Part shown: one piece after another, positions 1 to 9,631 of the stretch | Layout of the letters: every line of letters begins with the position of its first letter | Numbering within the stretch: the first letter of the stretch is position 1 | DNA from: Candidatus Poseidonia sp. | Lineage (GTDB): Archaea > Thermoplasmatota > Poseidoniia > Poseidoniales > Poseidoniaceae | Direction of reading: 5' to 3' | DNA length: 64,000 nt | NCBI GenBank assembly: GCA_016778305.1 | Contig: JADHPT010000006.1 | Coordinates: 1 to 64,000 of the forward strand | Made by a program: the position numbers and the translations under genes | Notes under the pieces: model-generated | The model's input: the letters and a program-made list of their open reading frames with translations, nothing else | Told to the model about the DNA's origin: nothing | Database searches by the model: none

Positions 1-3000
1 TCACCGTACTACTACTCCCACAACACGAACGAGATTGGCGCAGATAACATAACGATCAGCGACAACACCTTCACGAATGGCGGAGAGATTGCAGACATTT
101 GGTTCTACAGCTCTAACGAAGCTCAGGGTGTTGAGATTACCGGCAACGATATTTCAACCAGCGGACATGCCATTGAATTCTTCAGTGGAAATAGCGAAAA
201 CGTACTGATTGAAGGGAACACTATCACTGGAGGCGACGATGCCATCCACTTGGTGAACGTCAACAACTTTACGATTGACAACAACCAGATTGGCGGTATT
301 AGTGACCCAACATCGACTGGTATTTCCATCAGCGGAGGCAGTGGTGACATCACCGATAACACCCTCACGGATGCTGACGGTGGTATCTACCTCGACGGTA
401 TGGAAGCTCCTCCATCACCTACGAACTCGTTGTGTGAGATCGGACGTAGCGATTACGGAAGTTTTGACACATGTTCGTGGACACTCGGCGCTGGCAAGAG
501 TGCCGATGTCTACTTCGGAACAGACAGCTGGGGATACGAAATCAGTTTGGAAATCACCAAGCCTGACGGTACAAAAGACACTTGGGGTACCTACTCCTTT
601 AGCAGCAACACCCAATACAGTCCACTACGGACCTACAGCGATGCGGGCAATTACACCCTCGTCGTCAGGGATTCGTGGGGCGACGGTGGTGCTGACATCG
701 ATGTCCTTGAAGCCACCTCTGGCTCCTCGGGCTATGCTGGACCAGAAATCAGTGGAAATACCATTGGTCTCTCAGCAGGTCGTGTTTCACCGAATGCAGT
801 GGGAATTTCCGCTATTGATTGTGATGGTGTGAGCATTCAATCGAGTGCGAACTCAATCACGCTCGGCGACAACGCGATCGTGATCGAGGACTGTTCATAC
901 AGTGACGTTGGCTCAACCCTTACCGGTTCAAGCACCGCTTCAACAGTTGGTATCTTGACTGACAACAGCAACAATCCTTTGACCCTTAACGGAACTGACA
1001 TCAGCGGCTTTGCTACTGGTGTCGACAAGGAGAACGGAGACCTCGTGCTGATTGGAGATGCAAGCATTGCAGGAACCGATTACGGTGTCTTTGCAGATGA
1101 CGTCAACGTCATCGCAATTGACGCTTCGGTTGACGGTGGAAGCACTGGTACTGGACTGCACGTCATCAACAGTGACGATGTTTGGGTCTACCCGATGGAT
1201 GCATCTGGTTACATCGGAATGTATGTTGAAAACACACCATTCCGCTGGGACGGTGGTGTCTCTGATGCTACCACAGCTCTTGCTGTTAAGGATGCTGAAG
1301 GCAGTGTTGAGAACTTGACCTGGTCTGCTTCAACCGTCCAGATTGACGCTCAAGCGAACTCCCATGTCACTTCGATTGGCAACACCTTGGACCCTTCCAA
1401 GATCAACGTTGCTTCATCTGGCGTGATTGACGAAGCGAACTTGATGTCCATTGAGTCCACTCACTTGGGTGCGGCCACAACCAATGATGTTGCATTGCTC
1501 CTCATGTCAACTGACAAGGAACGTGCCTCCTACGTCTCAACCTCCTTCCAACCTGAAGCAATGTCTGTTGACGGTTCGGACGATGATTGGGTCGGTGGAA
1601 ACACCCTCAACCCATCAGGCTACGCAATGCCCGGTACCATGAGCGGTGACGGAACGGACGACTTCATGGTGACATACGTCGAAGGTGACGCTATGTACTT
1701 CGGTATGACCAACACGGACCTGTCAAACTCTGACGTCCTGATTTACATCAGCACAGACAGCAGTGGATCAGACGTTGGTTACAACGGACTCGGTGGAGCT
1801 CACGACCTGCCATTCAACGCTAATTACGTGTTGTGGGCTGACAGTGAAAGTTCCTTTGACCTCTACAGCTATGGTTTCCTCGGCTGGGGTCCATCCAGTT
1901 TGAGCACAGCCAACGTTGATGTTGACTTCTCGACCTCGCTTGCTGAGATTTCGCTCCCATGGAGCCGAATCGGTGGCATGCCATCCGAGATCGATATCGT
2001 TGCTGTGGTACAAAGCGAATCTTCAGCTGACATCAGCGTGGTTCACCCAACACAAACCCTCGATAGTTCAGCAACGCTCCAGACCTTGTCCAAGTTCATG
2101 ACCGTTGAATTGACGCACGATGATTTGAACGGTGGTTCACTCAACGACGAAGTCTTGGTCTACCAATCCTACAAGGGTAGCACAACGGCCTCCGGTCAGA
2201 AGAACTACGACTTGATGGTCAAGACCGTCGCTGACTGTGCCTACGATTGGGCTACCGTTGAAGACATCTCTATGGCTACCAACGTTGTGTTCAACGACGG
2301 CTATGTCGCAGGAACTGGTGACACATCAGATGTCCGCAGTACCATTGACATCCAGCGTGCTTGCCCAGTGATCGACACTGAAGGTACCGACACCGACGAC
2401 GGATTGGTTGACTTCTCGAAGGATGAGGACTCTGGTTCTTTCACCTTCAGCCTCACCAACCTCGCTGACGACGTCCAAGATGAGGAATCCTCCTTGACTT
2501 GGGATGTCACTGAAGGCACCCTCGTCGCTCACGACAACGTGCTCGTAGATTGGGCTCAGAACGGCCAAGATGTCACCATCACGCCGCTCACTGACCAATT
2601 CGGTTACATGGTCTTCTCTTTCGAAGTGACAGACAGCAACGGATTGGTTGACAGCCACAACATCACGTACACGGTGAACAACATCAACGACAAGCCTGTG
2701 ATTTGCAATGTCGAGCGCTCTGACTGTATGCCGATCTTCTCCGAAGATGACAGCAACTACAACATCTTGCCAGAAGGATTTGGTACACACACCAAGTTCC
2801 TCGGCGATGTGTCGAACGCTACCCGTTCATACATCCGTGACATGGCCAACGAGCAGTCACCCGCACGACAGGTCTACACCTGGAGTGCTGACGCTGTTGA
2901 CCTCGGAACCACCGATGCTTGTTCTGCGTTCAGTGTTGACATCATCAACAACGAGTTGACCATCACTGAAAACACCAACAACGAGTTGGGTGGAAAGTGT

Positions 3001-4893
3001 ACGGTGACCCTCGGTCTTGCTGACGACGGTGCTGAGAACCAAAACAGCGACACGCTCGATGTTGTGTTCTCCGTTGCACCAGTCAACGACGCTCCGGTCA
3101 TCCTTGACTGGAATCGAACGACTGAGACGGTTATGGTTGCTGACAACGGTTCAATCCCTGCCCTCCCATGGTCCATCTCCTTGATGGAAGATGACGAGAA
3201 CACAGCGAATTTGACTTACGACATGTCTGCGATCAAGACGGACATCGACCACGAAATGGACGACCTCGTCTGGACAGTTGAATCCACTGACCAATGTGTC
3301 TACACGAACTACTTCACCACGACCATCGTCGGTGACGACCTCGTGTTCGACCTCATTGAGGATGCAACAACCAACGCTAACGACTGGGAAATTGACTACC
3401 TGAACAACAACGGTATCCACCAAATTGGTCCGTCTGGTTCTGAGTACTGTCAAATCCGTTTGGTCCTGCGTGACACACCAACCGCACCAACTACCCAAGG
3501 CGATTACAATACCTTCGTGCCTAATTACGACCCGAGTGTCATGGCCATTGCTGACTACCAGCAAGGTGTTGCAACCAAGGAGATTGGTGTACGTGTCGAG
3601 AACGTCCGTGAGCAAGTCCCTGACTACGCATTTGATGACCAATCTGGATTCAACTTCAACGGTGTTACCAACGTCATGACCGGTACCTATGTGCCAGTCA
3701 CCGTCGGTATCAGCGGTGGTGGCGATGAAGGCCCATACCGATACGACCACATGCTGGCTATTACCTACCACACGGACGGCCATGATGACATCGAACAGAC
3801 TCGCTACTACGCTGTACCAGATTACGGTGCAACCGTCAAGTACACCGAAGATGTTTACGTCACCAAGGACACAACCCATGTCTGGGTTGAGATGGACGTT
3901 GTGACCTGTTTGGCCAACCCATGTGACATGTCAGTGACAACTGCTGACCGCTTCCAAGCCGACGAACCTGGATCCCACTACGCCATCATCAACAACGTGC
4001 AAAGTGACGACCCATGGTCCAAGCCTGGTCAATACGGTAAGAACGCTACGAAGACCTCCGAACGCCGACCACTGCTCGAAGACAGCAACTGGTGTAACAA
4101 CATGATGACATCCTTGGCTTCCGCTGACGTGTGCAATCACGCCAACCAGCCATCGAGCAATTTCTTGTCAACCGACCAGAACTTGCCTGATGTTGTCGAA
4201 ACAATCGGAGCCAGCTCCGTGCCATCGTTCGCACCAAGCATTGTCGCAGTGGCTCTAACCGGTCTCTTTGTGAGTGCTCTCTCCTTCTCCAGCCGCCGTG
4301 CTGATGATGAAGAAGAAGTTGAGTCCATGAGCGAAGACGACGCTGCAGTCAGCCCAGTGATCGCTACCATCCTTATGGTGGCCATCACAGTCGTGCTGTC
4401 CGGTGTGATCTATGTTTGGGCTTCCAGCCTCGCAGAGACTGACGTGAAGGGCGTGCCCCGTGTGACCTTTGACATTGAAGACATCAACGGATTCGATGCA
4501 GATCAAGGACACTGGCGTATCACGGTTGAACAATCTCAGACTGAACTCGCTACTCAAGCGGTTGAAGTCAAGGTGTTCTACCTCAACGCCACCGGTGCAC
4601 TCAACACCTTTACGGTCGGTCTTGCAGATAGCAACGGCGTGTACGGGTTCAACCCGGCCAACAGCGATGCATTCGTGACCTTCGTGGACTCAGTGAACAA
4701 AGAACAAATCTCGGAGAATGAATCCAGGTCAATCTCGACCTTCAACTCCGGTGACACGATCTTCATTCGCACCCACGCTCCTGACGGCACACCTCTTGTT
4801 GACGCTACCATCACCCTAAGTTACGCTCCTATCAACGGAGACGGCGCTTTGCTCCGAACTTGGGATGACTTGAGCTACGACAGAAAGGCTTGA
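1..4893 (+). CDS. Giant surface protein, 5'-truncated by the window: parallel beta-helix (right-handed) N-terminal part, cadherin-like/Ig-like middle, TM segment, then archaeal type IV pilin N-terminal-like module at the C-terminus
   Basis: Frame is open from base 1 (SPYYYSHNTNEIGADNITISDNTFTNGG...), upstream of the listed ATG at 250. N/G/D-rich 'ITGNxIS..IEGNTITGG' beta-helix-like coils; C-terminal 'DDAAVSPVIATILMVAITVVLSGVIYVWASSLAE' matches the archaeal pilin/archaellin-like N-terminal helix. Confidence 0.85.
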   Translation, partial: SPYYYSHNTNEIGADNITISDNTFTNGGEIADIWFYSSNEAQGVEITGNDISTSGHAIEFFSGNSENVLIEGNTITGGDDAIHLVNVNNFTIDNNQIGGISDPTSTGISISGGSGDITDNTLTDADGGIYLDGMEAPPSPTNSLCEIGRSDYGSFDTCSWTLGAGKSADVYFGTDSWGYEISLEITKPDGTKDTWGTYSFSSNTQYSPLRTYSDAGNYTLVVRDSWGDGGADIDVLEATSGSSGYAGPEISGNTIGLSAGRVSPNAVGISAIDCDGVSIQSSANSITLGDNAIVIEDCSYSDVGSTLTGSSTASTVGILTDNSNNPLTLNGTDISGFATGVDKENGDLVLIGDASIAGTDYGVFADDVNVIAIDASVDGGSTGTGLHVINSDDVWVYPMDASGYIGMYVENTPFRWDGGVSDATTALAVKDAEGSVENLTWSASTVQIDAQANSHVTSIGNTLDPSKINVASSGVIDEANLMSIESTHLGAATTNDVALLLMSTDKERASYVSTSFQPEAMSVDGSDDDWVGGNTLNPSGYAMPGTMSGDGTDDFMVTYVEGDAMYFGMTNTDLSNSDVLIYISTDSSGSDVGYNGLGGAHDLPFNANYVLWADSESSFDLYSYGFLGWGPSSLSTANVDVDFSTSLAEISLPWSRIGGMPSEIDIVAVVQSESSADISVVHPTQTLDSSATLQTLSKFMTVELTHDDLNGGSLNDEVLVYQSYKGSTTASGQKNYDLMVKTVADCAYDWATVEDISMATNVVFNDGYVAGTGDTSDVRSTIDIQRACPVIDTEGTDTDDGLVDFSKDEDSGSFTFSLTNLADDVQDEESSLTWDVTEGTLVAHDNVLVDWAQNGQDVTITPLTDQFGYMVFSFEVTDSNGLVDSHNITYTVNNINDKPVICNVERSDCMPIFSEDDSNYNILPEGFGTHTKFLGDVSNATRSYIRDMANEQSPARQVYTWSADAVDLGTTDACSAFSVDIINNELTITENTNNELGGKCTVTLGLADDGAENQNSDTLDVVFSVAPVNDAPVILDWNRTTETVMVADNGSIPALPWSISLMEDDENTANLTYDMSAIKTDIDHEMDDLVWTVESTDQCVYTNYFTTTIVGDDLVFDLIEDATTNANDWEIDYLNNNGIHQIGPSGSEYCQIRLVLRDTPTAPTTQGDYNTFVPNYDPSVMAIADYQQGVATKEIGVRVENVREQVPDYAFDDQSGFNFNGVTNVMTGTYVPVTVGISGGGDEGPYRYDHMLAITYHTDGHDDIEQTRYYAVPDYGATVKYTEDVYVTKDTTHVWVEMDVVTCLANPCDMSVTTADRFQADEPGSHYAIINNVQSDDPWSKPGQYGKNATKTSERRPLLEDSNWCNNMMTSLASADVCNHANQPSSNFLSTDQNLPDVVETIGASSVPSFAPSIVAVALTGLFVSALSFSSRRADDEEEVESMSEDDAAVSPVIATILMVAITVVLSGVIYVWASSLAETDVKGVPRVTFDIEDINGFDADQGHWRITVEQSQTELATQAVEVKVFYLNATGALNTFTVGLADSNGVYGFNPANSDAFVTFVDSVNKEQISENESRSISTFNSGDTIFIRTHAPDGTPLVDATITLSYAPINGDGALLRTWDDLSYDRKA

Positions 4894-4922
4894 GCCTGAA
4901 GGTCCTACACGAACGCCCGGTT

Positions 4923-4938
4923 GGTGACTCAGGTCACC
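4923..4938. terminator. Perfect inverted repeat GGTGAC-TCAG-GTCACC, possible terminator/processing hairpin after the beta-helix gene
   Basis: 6-bp perfect stem, 4-nt loop, about 30 nt after the stop codon; flanking GAAC/GTTC could extend the stem. Confidence 0.35.
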
Positions 4939-5048
4939 GTTCGGATGTGTTTCCCTCGGAGAGGGAGTCCCTCTGGGCTCCCTCCCCTTGGGGTGTCAAA
5001 TGACGTTCACAACCGAAGCCTTTCAAGGTAGCATATGCTGGAACGACC

Positions 5049-5732
5049 ATGGACTCAGAAACCCACCCGCCAAAGGTTGTGGTCTTCGACTGCGACGGTG
5101 TGCTGGTAGATGCCGTGAGTTCGTGGCGAACGTTGCACGATGCCTTCGGGACGGACAACGGATTGAACCTCAACAGGTTCATTCGTGGCGAGCTCTCGGA
5201 CGTTGAGTTCATGCGATCGGATATTCAATTGTGGAAAGCAGTACGCAATCCCATCCATCAGGATGAGATATTCCGTGCCTATGCTGGTGTCAATTTGATG
5301 CAAGGTGCTCGAGAAGTCGTTCAGCGACTTCATGACGAGGGGATCTATGTCGCCATCGTCAGCGCAGGTGTTGATGTCTTTGTCAGTTCCATCGCAGCCA
5401 TGTTGAATGTTGAGGATTGGATTGCCAACGGTTTTATCTTCGACGAGGAAGGGTTCCTGAGCGATGAAGGTATTTGCCGACTCCACGCAAGCGGTAAAGG
5501 CGATATTATCGATCGTTTGCTCGACATGCAAGGCTTTGAGGCTGCAGAGTGTGTTTCGGTAGGAGACTCTGAAATGGATCTCTCCATGCACGTTCCGGGA
5601 AGTCGCTTCATCGGCTTCAACCCAACTCGAGAATCCTCTCTCGATGCCTTCGCTAAAGCCAACGTCCCCGTTGTTACGGTGAAAGATTTGCGTCAAATAT
5701 TGCCACTTCTGGGTCTTTCTCCAGAGGAATGA
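5049..5732 (+). CDS. HAD-superfamily hydrolase, phosphoserine-phosphatase-like
   Basis: Motif I 'VVFDCDGVLVD', motif II 'IVSAGVDVF', motif IV 'SVGDSEMDLSM'. Confidence 0.8.
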   Translation: MDSETHPPKVVVFDCDGVLVDAVSSWRTLHDAFGTDNGLNLNRFIRGELSDVEFMRSDIQLWKAVRNPIHQDEIFRAYAGVNLMQGAREVVQRLHDEGIYVAIVSAGVDVFVSSIAAMLNVEDWIANGFIFDEEGFLSDEGICRLHASGKGDIIDRLLDMQGFEAAECVSVGDSEMDLSMHVPGSRFIGFNPTRESSLDAFAKANVPVVTVKDLRQILPLLGLSPEE

Positions 5733-5739
5733 GTCAACT

Positions 5740-7341
5740 TCACGCGAAGGGAATCGAAATTGATTTGTGACTTTGCAAGTTGATGATCGTCAGCATACAG
5801 GGCTTTGGCTGGAATCCCAGCATGCGCTGATAGGAAGTTTGGTCCTGCCACGTACTTGAACACACCAAGGTCGTCCCTCTGAAATCGATGCATTCATGGC
5901 CGTGAACGTGACCTGTCACGAAGATGTCAGGGACTTCTCGTATGACCAATCCATCTTCAGGTTCTGGAGAAAGTGGCGTTTTCCCTCCCCATTGGGGGGC
6001 AAGATGGCGACGTCGTAACATTTCTCGCATGGCTTCTACAGGTTCAGCATAGGTAACCGTTCGCAAGCCTCCCACGAAGTCATCAATTGATTTACCATGA
6101 TAGGAAAGCAATCGAACGCCATGAAGTGAGAAATCACAAGGGTTCCCAACAAAGGTCGTCGTGTTGTAATCCCGTTGTATGTCTTTTTCAAAGGTCGGTT
6201 GAGGTTCTGCTGGTCGCACGGCATCGTGGTTACCTGGCAGCATGATACATTCAACCCACTCAGGTAATAATTCCAACAGGCGAGCAAATTCAGTATATTG
6301 TGCAAAGAGGTCTGGAATTGCTAATTCTTTATCTTGACCAGGATAGATTCCTACACCATCTACACAATCTCCGGAGAGGATGAGATATTTGATGGTCTTT
6401 GCAAGCGGGTCGGTGTTAAACCATCGTACCATCTTGTGCCATTGAGCTTCGAGAAATGTCTTGGAACCAACGTGAATATCCGATAAAAAAGCTACACTCA
6501 CACCAACTTCTGAACTCACTTTCTGATGGTTGGTTTCAAGTGGGAAATGCAAGTCATCAACGTAGAAAAGGTCGCCAGTTTGGCTGAATGTACCCGATAC
6601 GCCCAATACATCATCGGGCATCAATCCTGCTTCAATGATGGCTTCATGAGCTCGGTCACGATCATCTCCGCTACGCTTTGTCAATAAACAGGTCATTTCA
6701 CCCGTTTCATCCTCAAGACCCCACATGAGATGACCATTTTTTGTGTATCTCGGTTCATTGACCAAACCGATTGCAACAGCCTTGTTTTCATACCCTTGAT
6801 AGCGAGATGTTTCTGCTACCAAGCGGCCTATTTCTTGATGCTTGCGAGGCAATTTAGAATTTTGAATGATGAGTTTTCGTATGCTTTTCAGGCGGTCATT
6901 GAAACACGCATTGATGTCTGCCATTTTCCCTTCTGTGACGGAATTGCCAGTGATGTCAAAATGCACGGTAATATCACTGGGTGTTTCACTTGCATTCATC
7001 GAAAAATCGGCTTGATTCCAATCAGGTAAGTTATTGCGAAGGTGGATGTCGATTGGCTCGGGTTCATTGATGGGTGCGATCGAACGGGCGAGATCAGTCG
7101 GTGCTTGCGTGACGATGCGCTCCTTTGCGGGCAAGGCTGGTTGAGTCATTTGCCCTGCATGAGCAATCATTTGTTCCAATTGTTCTGCGCTCAACATCCC
7201 CGAGGATATGTTCAATGCAGATGCAGCATCAACGACTTCCAGTGGATTTTCAAGGTCGAGCAATTGTTGGTGAAGGGATTTTGGAGCCAGCAGTCTTTGT
7301 TGGCGTAAACGAGCCGCAATACTTGGCCACGGCTCACCCAT
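5740..7341 (-). CDS. polB: DNA polymerase D (family D, Pol II) small subunit DP1
   Basis: OB-fold plus calcineurin-like phosphoesterase motifs 'VAFLSDIHVGSKTF', 'SGDCVDGVG', 'LPGNHDAVRPAEPQP', 'VTGHVHGH'; 533 aa. Confidence 0.92.
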   Translation of the reverse strand: MGEPWPSIAARLRQQRLLAPKSLHQQLLDLENPLEVVDAASALNISSGMLSAEQLEQMIAHAGQMTQPALPAKERIVTQAPTDLARSIAPINEPEPIDIHLRNNLPDWNQADFSMNASETPSDITVHFDITGNSVTEGKMADINACFNDRLKSIRKLIIQNSKLPRKHQEIGRLVAETSRYQGYENKAVAIGLVNEPRYTKNGHLMWGLEDETGEMTCLLTKRSGDDRDRAHEAIIEAGLMPDDVLGVSGTFSQTGDLFYVDDLHFPLETNHQKVSSEVGVSVAFLSDIHVGSKTFLEAQWHKMVRWFNTDPLAKTIKYLILSGDCVDGVGIYPGQDKELAIPDLFAQYTEFARLLELLPEWVECIMLPGNHDAVRPAEPQPTFEKDIQRDYNTTTFVGNPCDFSLHGVRLLSYHGKSIDDFVGGLRTVTYAEPVEAMREMLRRRHLAPQWGGKTPLSPEPEDGLVIREVPDIFVTGHVHGHECIDFRGTTLVCSSTWQDQTSYQRMLGFQPKPCMLTIINLQSHKSISIPFA

Positions 7342-7406
7342 GAAACGATACAGAACCGACGCTTCAAAAGGTATGTGGACGAATCCCTTGGATCAATAAT
7401 GAGGAA

Positions 7407-8108
7407 TCATTCCTCACTGTCGCTCCACTCCACCTTCAAGCCGATTTCATCCGAGTTATCTTCTTCGTCTTCAGACCAAGCCTCGTCCTGCCAAGGGGCG
7501 TTTTCGCGAGCTTCTTGATCCCGTCGCTCGCGCTCAGCTTCCAGTTGAGCCTTCTTCCGCTGAGCTTCAAGTTCGGCCATTTCAGCCTCAAGGTTTTCTG
7601 CAATTTCTCGGTTCATCGCCGCTTCAAAGCATTCCATGGCAGTACGCAGTGCAAAATGGACAAAGCCATTCTTATTCTCAGCTCTGGTACCGCCAATTTG
7701 GGTTCGTTTTGCTTCAGCCCAAAATTTGGAAGCAATACCAACATAAACGGTACCAACAGGCTTGCTGCTCCCTTCGTTGGTTGGACCTGCAATACCGGTT
7801 ACGGAGATGGCATAATCTGCTTTTGCTCCCTTCAAGGCACCCTGCGCCATTTGGATGGCAACTTTGGCAGAAACGGCTCCTCGAGCGTTCAAGTCCTCCG
7901 GATTGACCCCGAGCTCCTCAATTTTAGCTTCGTTCGCATAGGTGACCCAAGACTGGCGAAACCATGTGCTTGCTCCTGTGATATCGGTCAAGGTACTGGC
8001 GAGTAATCCACCCGTACATGATTCAGCAACGGTCAAGGAAAAGCCTCCCTTCTTCAACTTACGAACAAGACGAGCGGCAGCCGCCTGGATATTGGCATCC
8101 ATTGCCAA
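7407..8108 (-). CDS. CinA C-terminal-domain (nicotinamide-nucleotide amidase, PncC-like) protein with charged C-terminal extension
   Basis: 'LTVAESCTGGLLASTLTDITGASTWFRQSWVTYANEAKIEELGV' and 'AISVTGIAGPTNEGSSKPVGTVYVGI'. Confidence 0.88.
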   Translation of the reverse strand: MAMDANIQAAAARLVRKLKKGGFSLTVAESCTGGLLASTLTDITGASTWFRQSWVTYANEAKIEELGVNPEDLNARGAVSAKVAIQMAQGALKGAKADYAISVTGIAGPTNEGSSKPVGTVYVGIASKFWAEAKRTQIGGTRAENKNGFVHFALRTAMECFEAAMNREIAENLEAEMAELEAQRKKAQLEAERERRDQEARENAPWQDEAWSEDEEDNSDEIGLKVEWSDSEE

Positions 8109-8182
8109 ACCCTCATCGCTACCCGTTTTGAGGTTACCGCATTCGTCGCACTCTTGAAAAAGGGAGTCGGACAGGGCCGCAT

Positions 8183-8255
8183 GGGTCTGTGGTCTAGTGG
8201 CTATGACACCTCCCTTACACGGAGTTGATCGAGGGTTCGAGTCCCTCCAGACCCA
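8183..8255 (+). tRNA. tRNA-Val (anticodon TAC)
   Basis: Acceptor GGGTCTG/CAGACCC, T-arm GAGGG-TTCGAGT-CCCTC, anticodon loop CTTACAC; 73 nt, CCA not encoded. Confidence 0.93.
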
Positions 8256-8573
8256 CTACCACAAATGAGCGTAGACGTCATCGTTTCCCGCAATGACTTT
8301 TGAGATACCAGTCGAACGTTGCAATTGGGAATGTTCTATTCCATCATCCACCATGAGCAAATGAACCGCACGTGCCCACAAGCCATCTTTCACCTCATGG
8401 CCTCTGTGATCCACAGCAACCAGAACATCTTCCAGTTCGCTGAACATGAGTGCTGCGGTTGCACGTGGGAGCTCTTCTGCCATCAGCAGAAGCCACCGCT
8501 TTCCTTGCAGGCTGGCCCGTACATCTTCGCCAAGGTCTGAGAATTCAATCACGTTCATACCATCACACCGCAT
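8256..8573 (-). CDS. Hypothetical protein (105 aa), upstream neighbour pelota
   Basis: Stop codon directly abuts the tRNA-Val 3' end; 5' end overlaps the pelota 3' end. No recognised family. Confidence 0.6.
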   Translation of the reverse strand: MRCDGMNVIEFSDLGEDVRASLQGKRWLLLMAEELPRATAALMFSELEDVLVAVDHRGHEVKDGLWARAVHLLMVDDGIEHSQLQRSTGISKVIAGNDDVYAHLW

Positions 8574-9627
8574 AACGTAGGAGGGCTACTGCTCCACCAA
8601 AACCTACCAATTGCTCACCGGCATCATGGTCTGCAGAACACTGAATGATCTCCCCACCAAATGAGATAATTTGCTCAACGAGGGTATTCCAAGACATTCC
8701 ACCACATGAACTGCTGTCGTCACGAAGCAAGTCAGCAAGAATGAGCAAGCGCTCAACGGCTCCTTCCTGAACAGCCTTCTTGAGGGATTCACTCCCGTAG
8801 GCTACAGCACCGTTGGTTGAGATTCGTACCCAGGCTTCCTCAAGCAAAGTGACCTCCTGAACCATACGATGTTGAGCAAGCAATTCACCAGCAAGGCCGT
8901 CTCGAAGTACTTCATTGGCAGCACCTCGACCTCCCATACTGGTTGCCACCGATAGCATCGCTCGACGGTGACCTGCGCCTCGTAAATCTTCGAGCATCCT
9001 GTCACGGTTTCTTCCCGGACCGCACAAGACCAAGGGCATTGCTTCGTCAAGCTGTTGGGTTAAACCATCCACGATGGTCTGACGAAATTGTGATGCAACG
9101 CGCTCGTGTTGTCTTAGATCGCCGCGCTTCCCACCGCCACGCATGGTCCACGTTGCGCTTTCACGAAGACCTCGTGCGGTGATGAAGTACAGAATCATCT
9201 CGTCGCCTTCAACGACCAATAACGCTACCTGTCCCTGTTTTGATGCAGATTCACTTTCTTTGAGGAGTTGGAAATCCATTTGAGAGAAGCCCTTCGCGTT
9301 TGATAGCACCACCTCATCGCGTAATTCCACCATGTGCGTGTGGTGCATTCCAATGTCGATGGGTGCTTCTTCGATGATACCGTGAACGCGTAGTGTGTCT
9401 GAAAAGGACTGGTGCTCAGAGGTTTGAACCGATAGTTGAATCCACATTTTCTTTCGCTCGGCCTGTTTTGACCGACCCCCCTCTTCTCCCGATGTTGTTT
9501 GGTCACGTCGTTCACCGAGCATGGCGACGGACATTCCGCGTCGTGCCAAGCGAGCAAGCACCCAAAGGTCGTCGAGGGTTTCAACCCGTAGACGCCATTC
9601 GTGGAGGTCGCGTTTTAGAATCTTCAT
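8563..9627 (-). CDS. pelA: mRNA surveillance protein pelota (Dom34-like)
   Basis: 'MKILKRDLHEWRLRVETLDDLWVLARLARRGMSVAMLGERR', 'RVHGIIEEAPIDIGMHHTHMVELRDEVVLSNAKGF'; pelota domain arrangement. Confidence 0.88.
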   Translation of the reverse strand: MKILKRDLHEWRLRVETLDDLWVLARLARRGMSVAMLGERRDQTTSGEEGGRSKQAERKKMWIQLSVQTSEHQSFSDTLRVHGIIEEAPIDIGMHHTHMVELRDEVVLSNAKGFSQMDFQLLKESESASKQGQVALLVVEGDEMILYFITARGLRESATWTMRGGGKRGDLRQHERVASQFRQTIVDGLTQQLDEAMPLVLCGPGRNRDRMLEDLRGAGHRRAMLSVATSMGGRGAANEVLRDGLAGELLAQHRMVQEVTLLEEAWVRISTNGAVAYGSESLKKAVQEGAVERLLILADLLRDDSSSCGGMSWNTLVEQIISFGGEIIQCSADHDAGEQLVGFGGAVALLRYAV

Positions 9628-9631
9628 TCCC

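Noticed and set aside
3151-3879. 242-aa minus-strand ORF inside the beta-helix gene
   Set aside because: Antisense shadow of a long coding frame with strong composition bias; low-complexity V/D-rich translation, no recognisable domain.
5055-5696. 213-aa minus-strand ORF opposite the HAD gene
   Set aside because: Fully antisense to a clear HAD hydrolase with intact motifs.
8183-8255. tRNA-Val considered as an integration (att) site
   Set aside because: No integrase or duplicated tRNA 3' end seen nearby.
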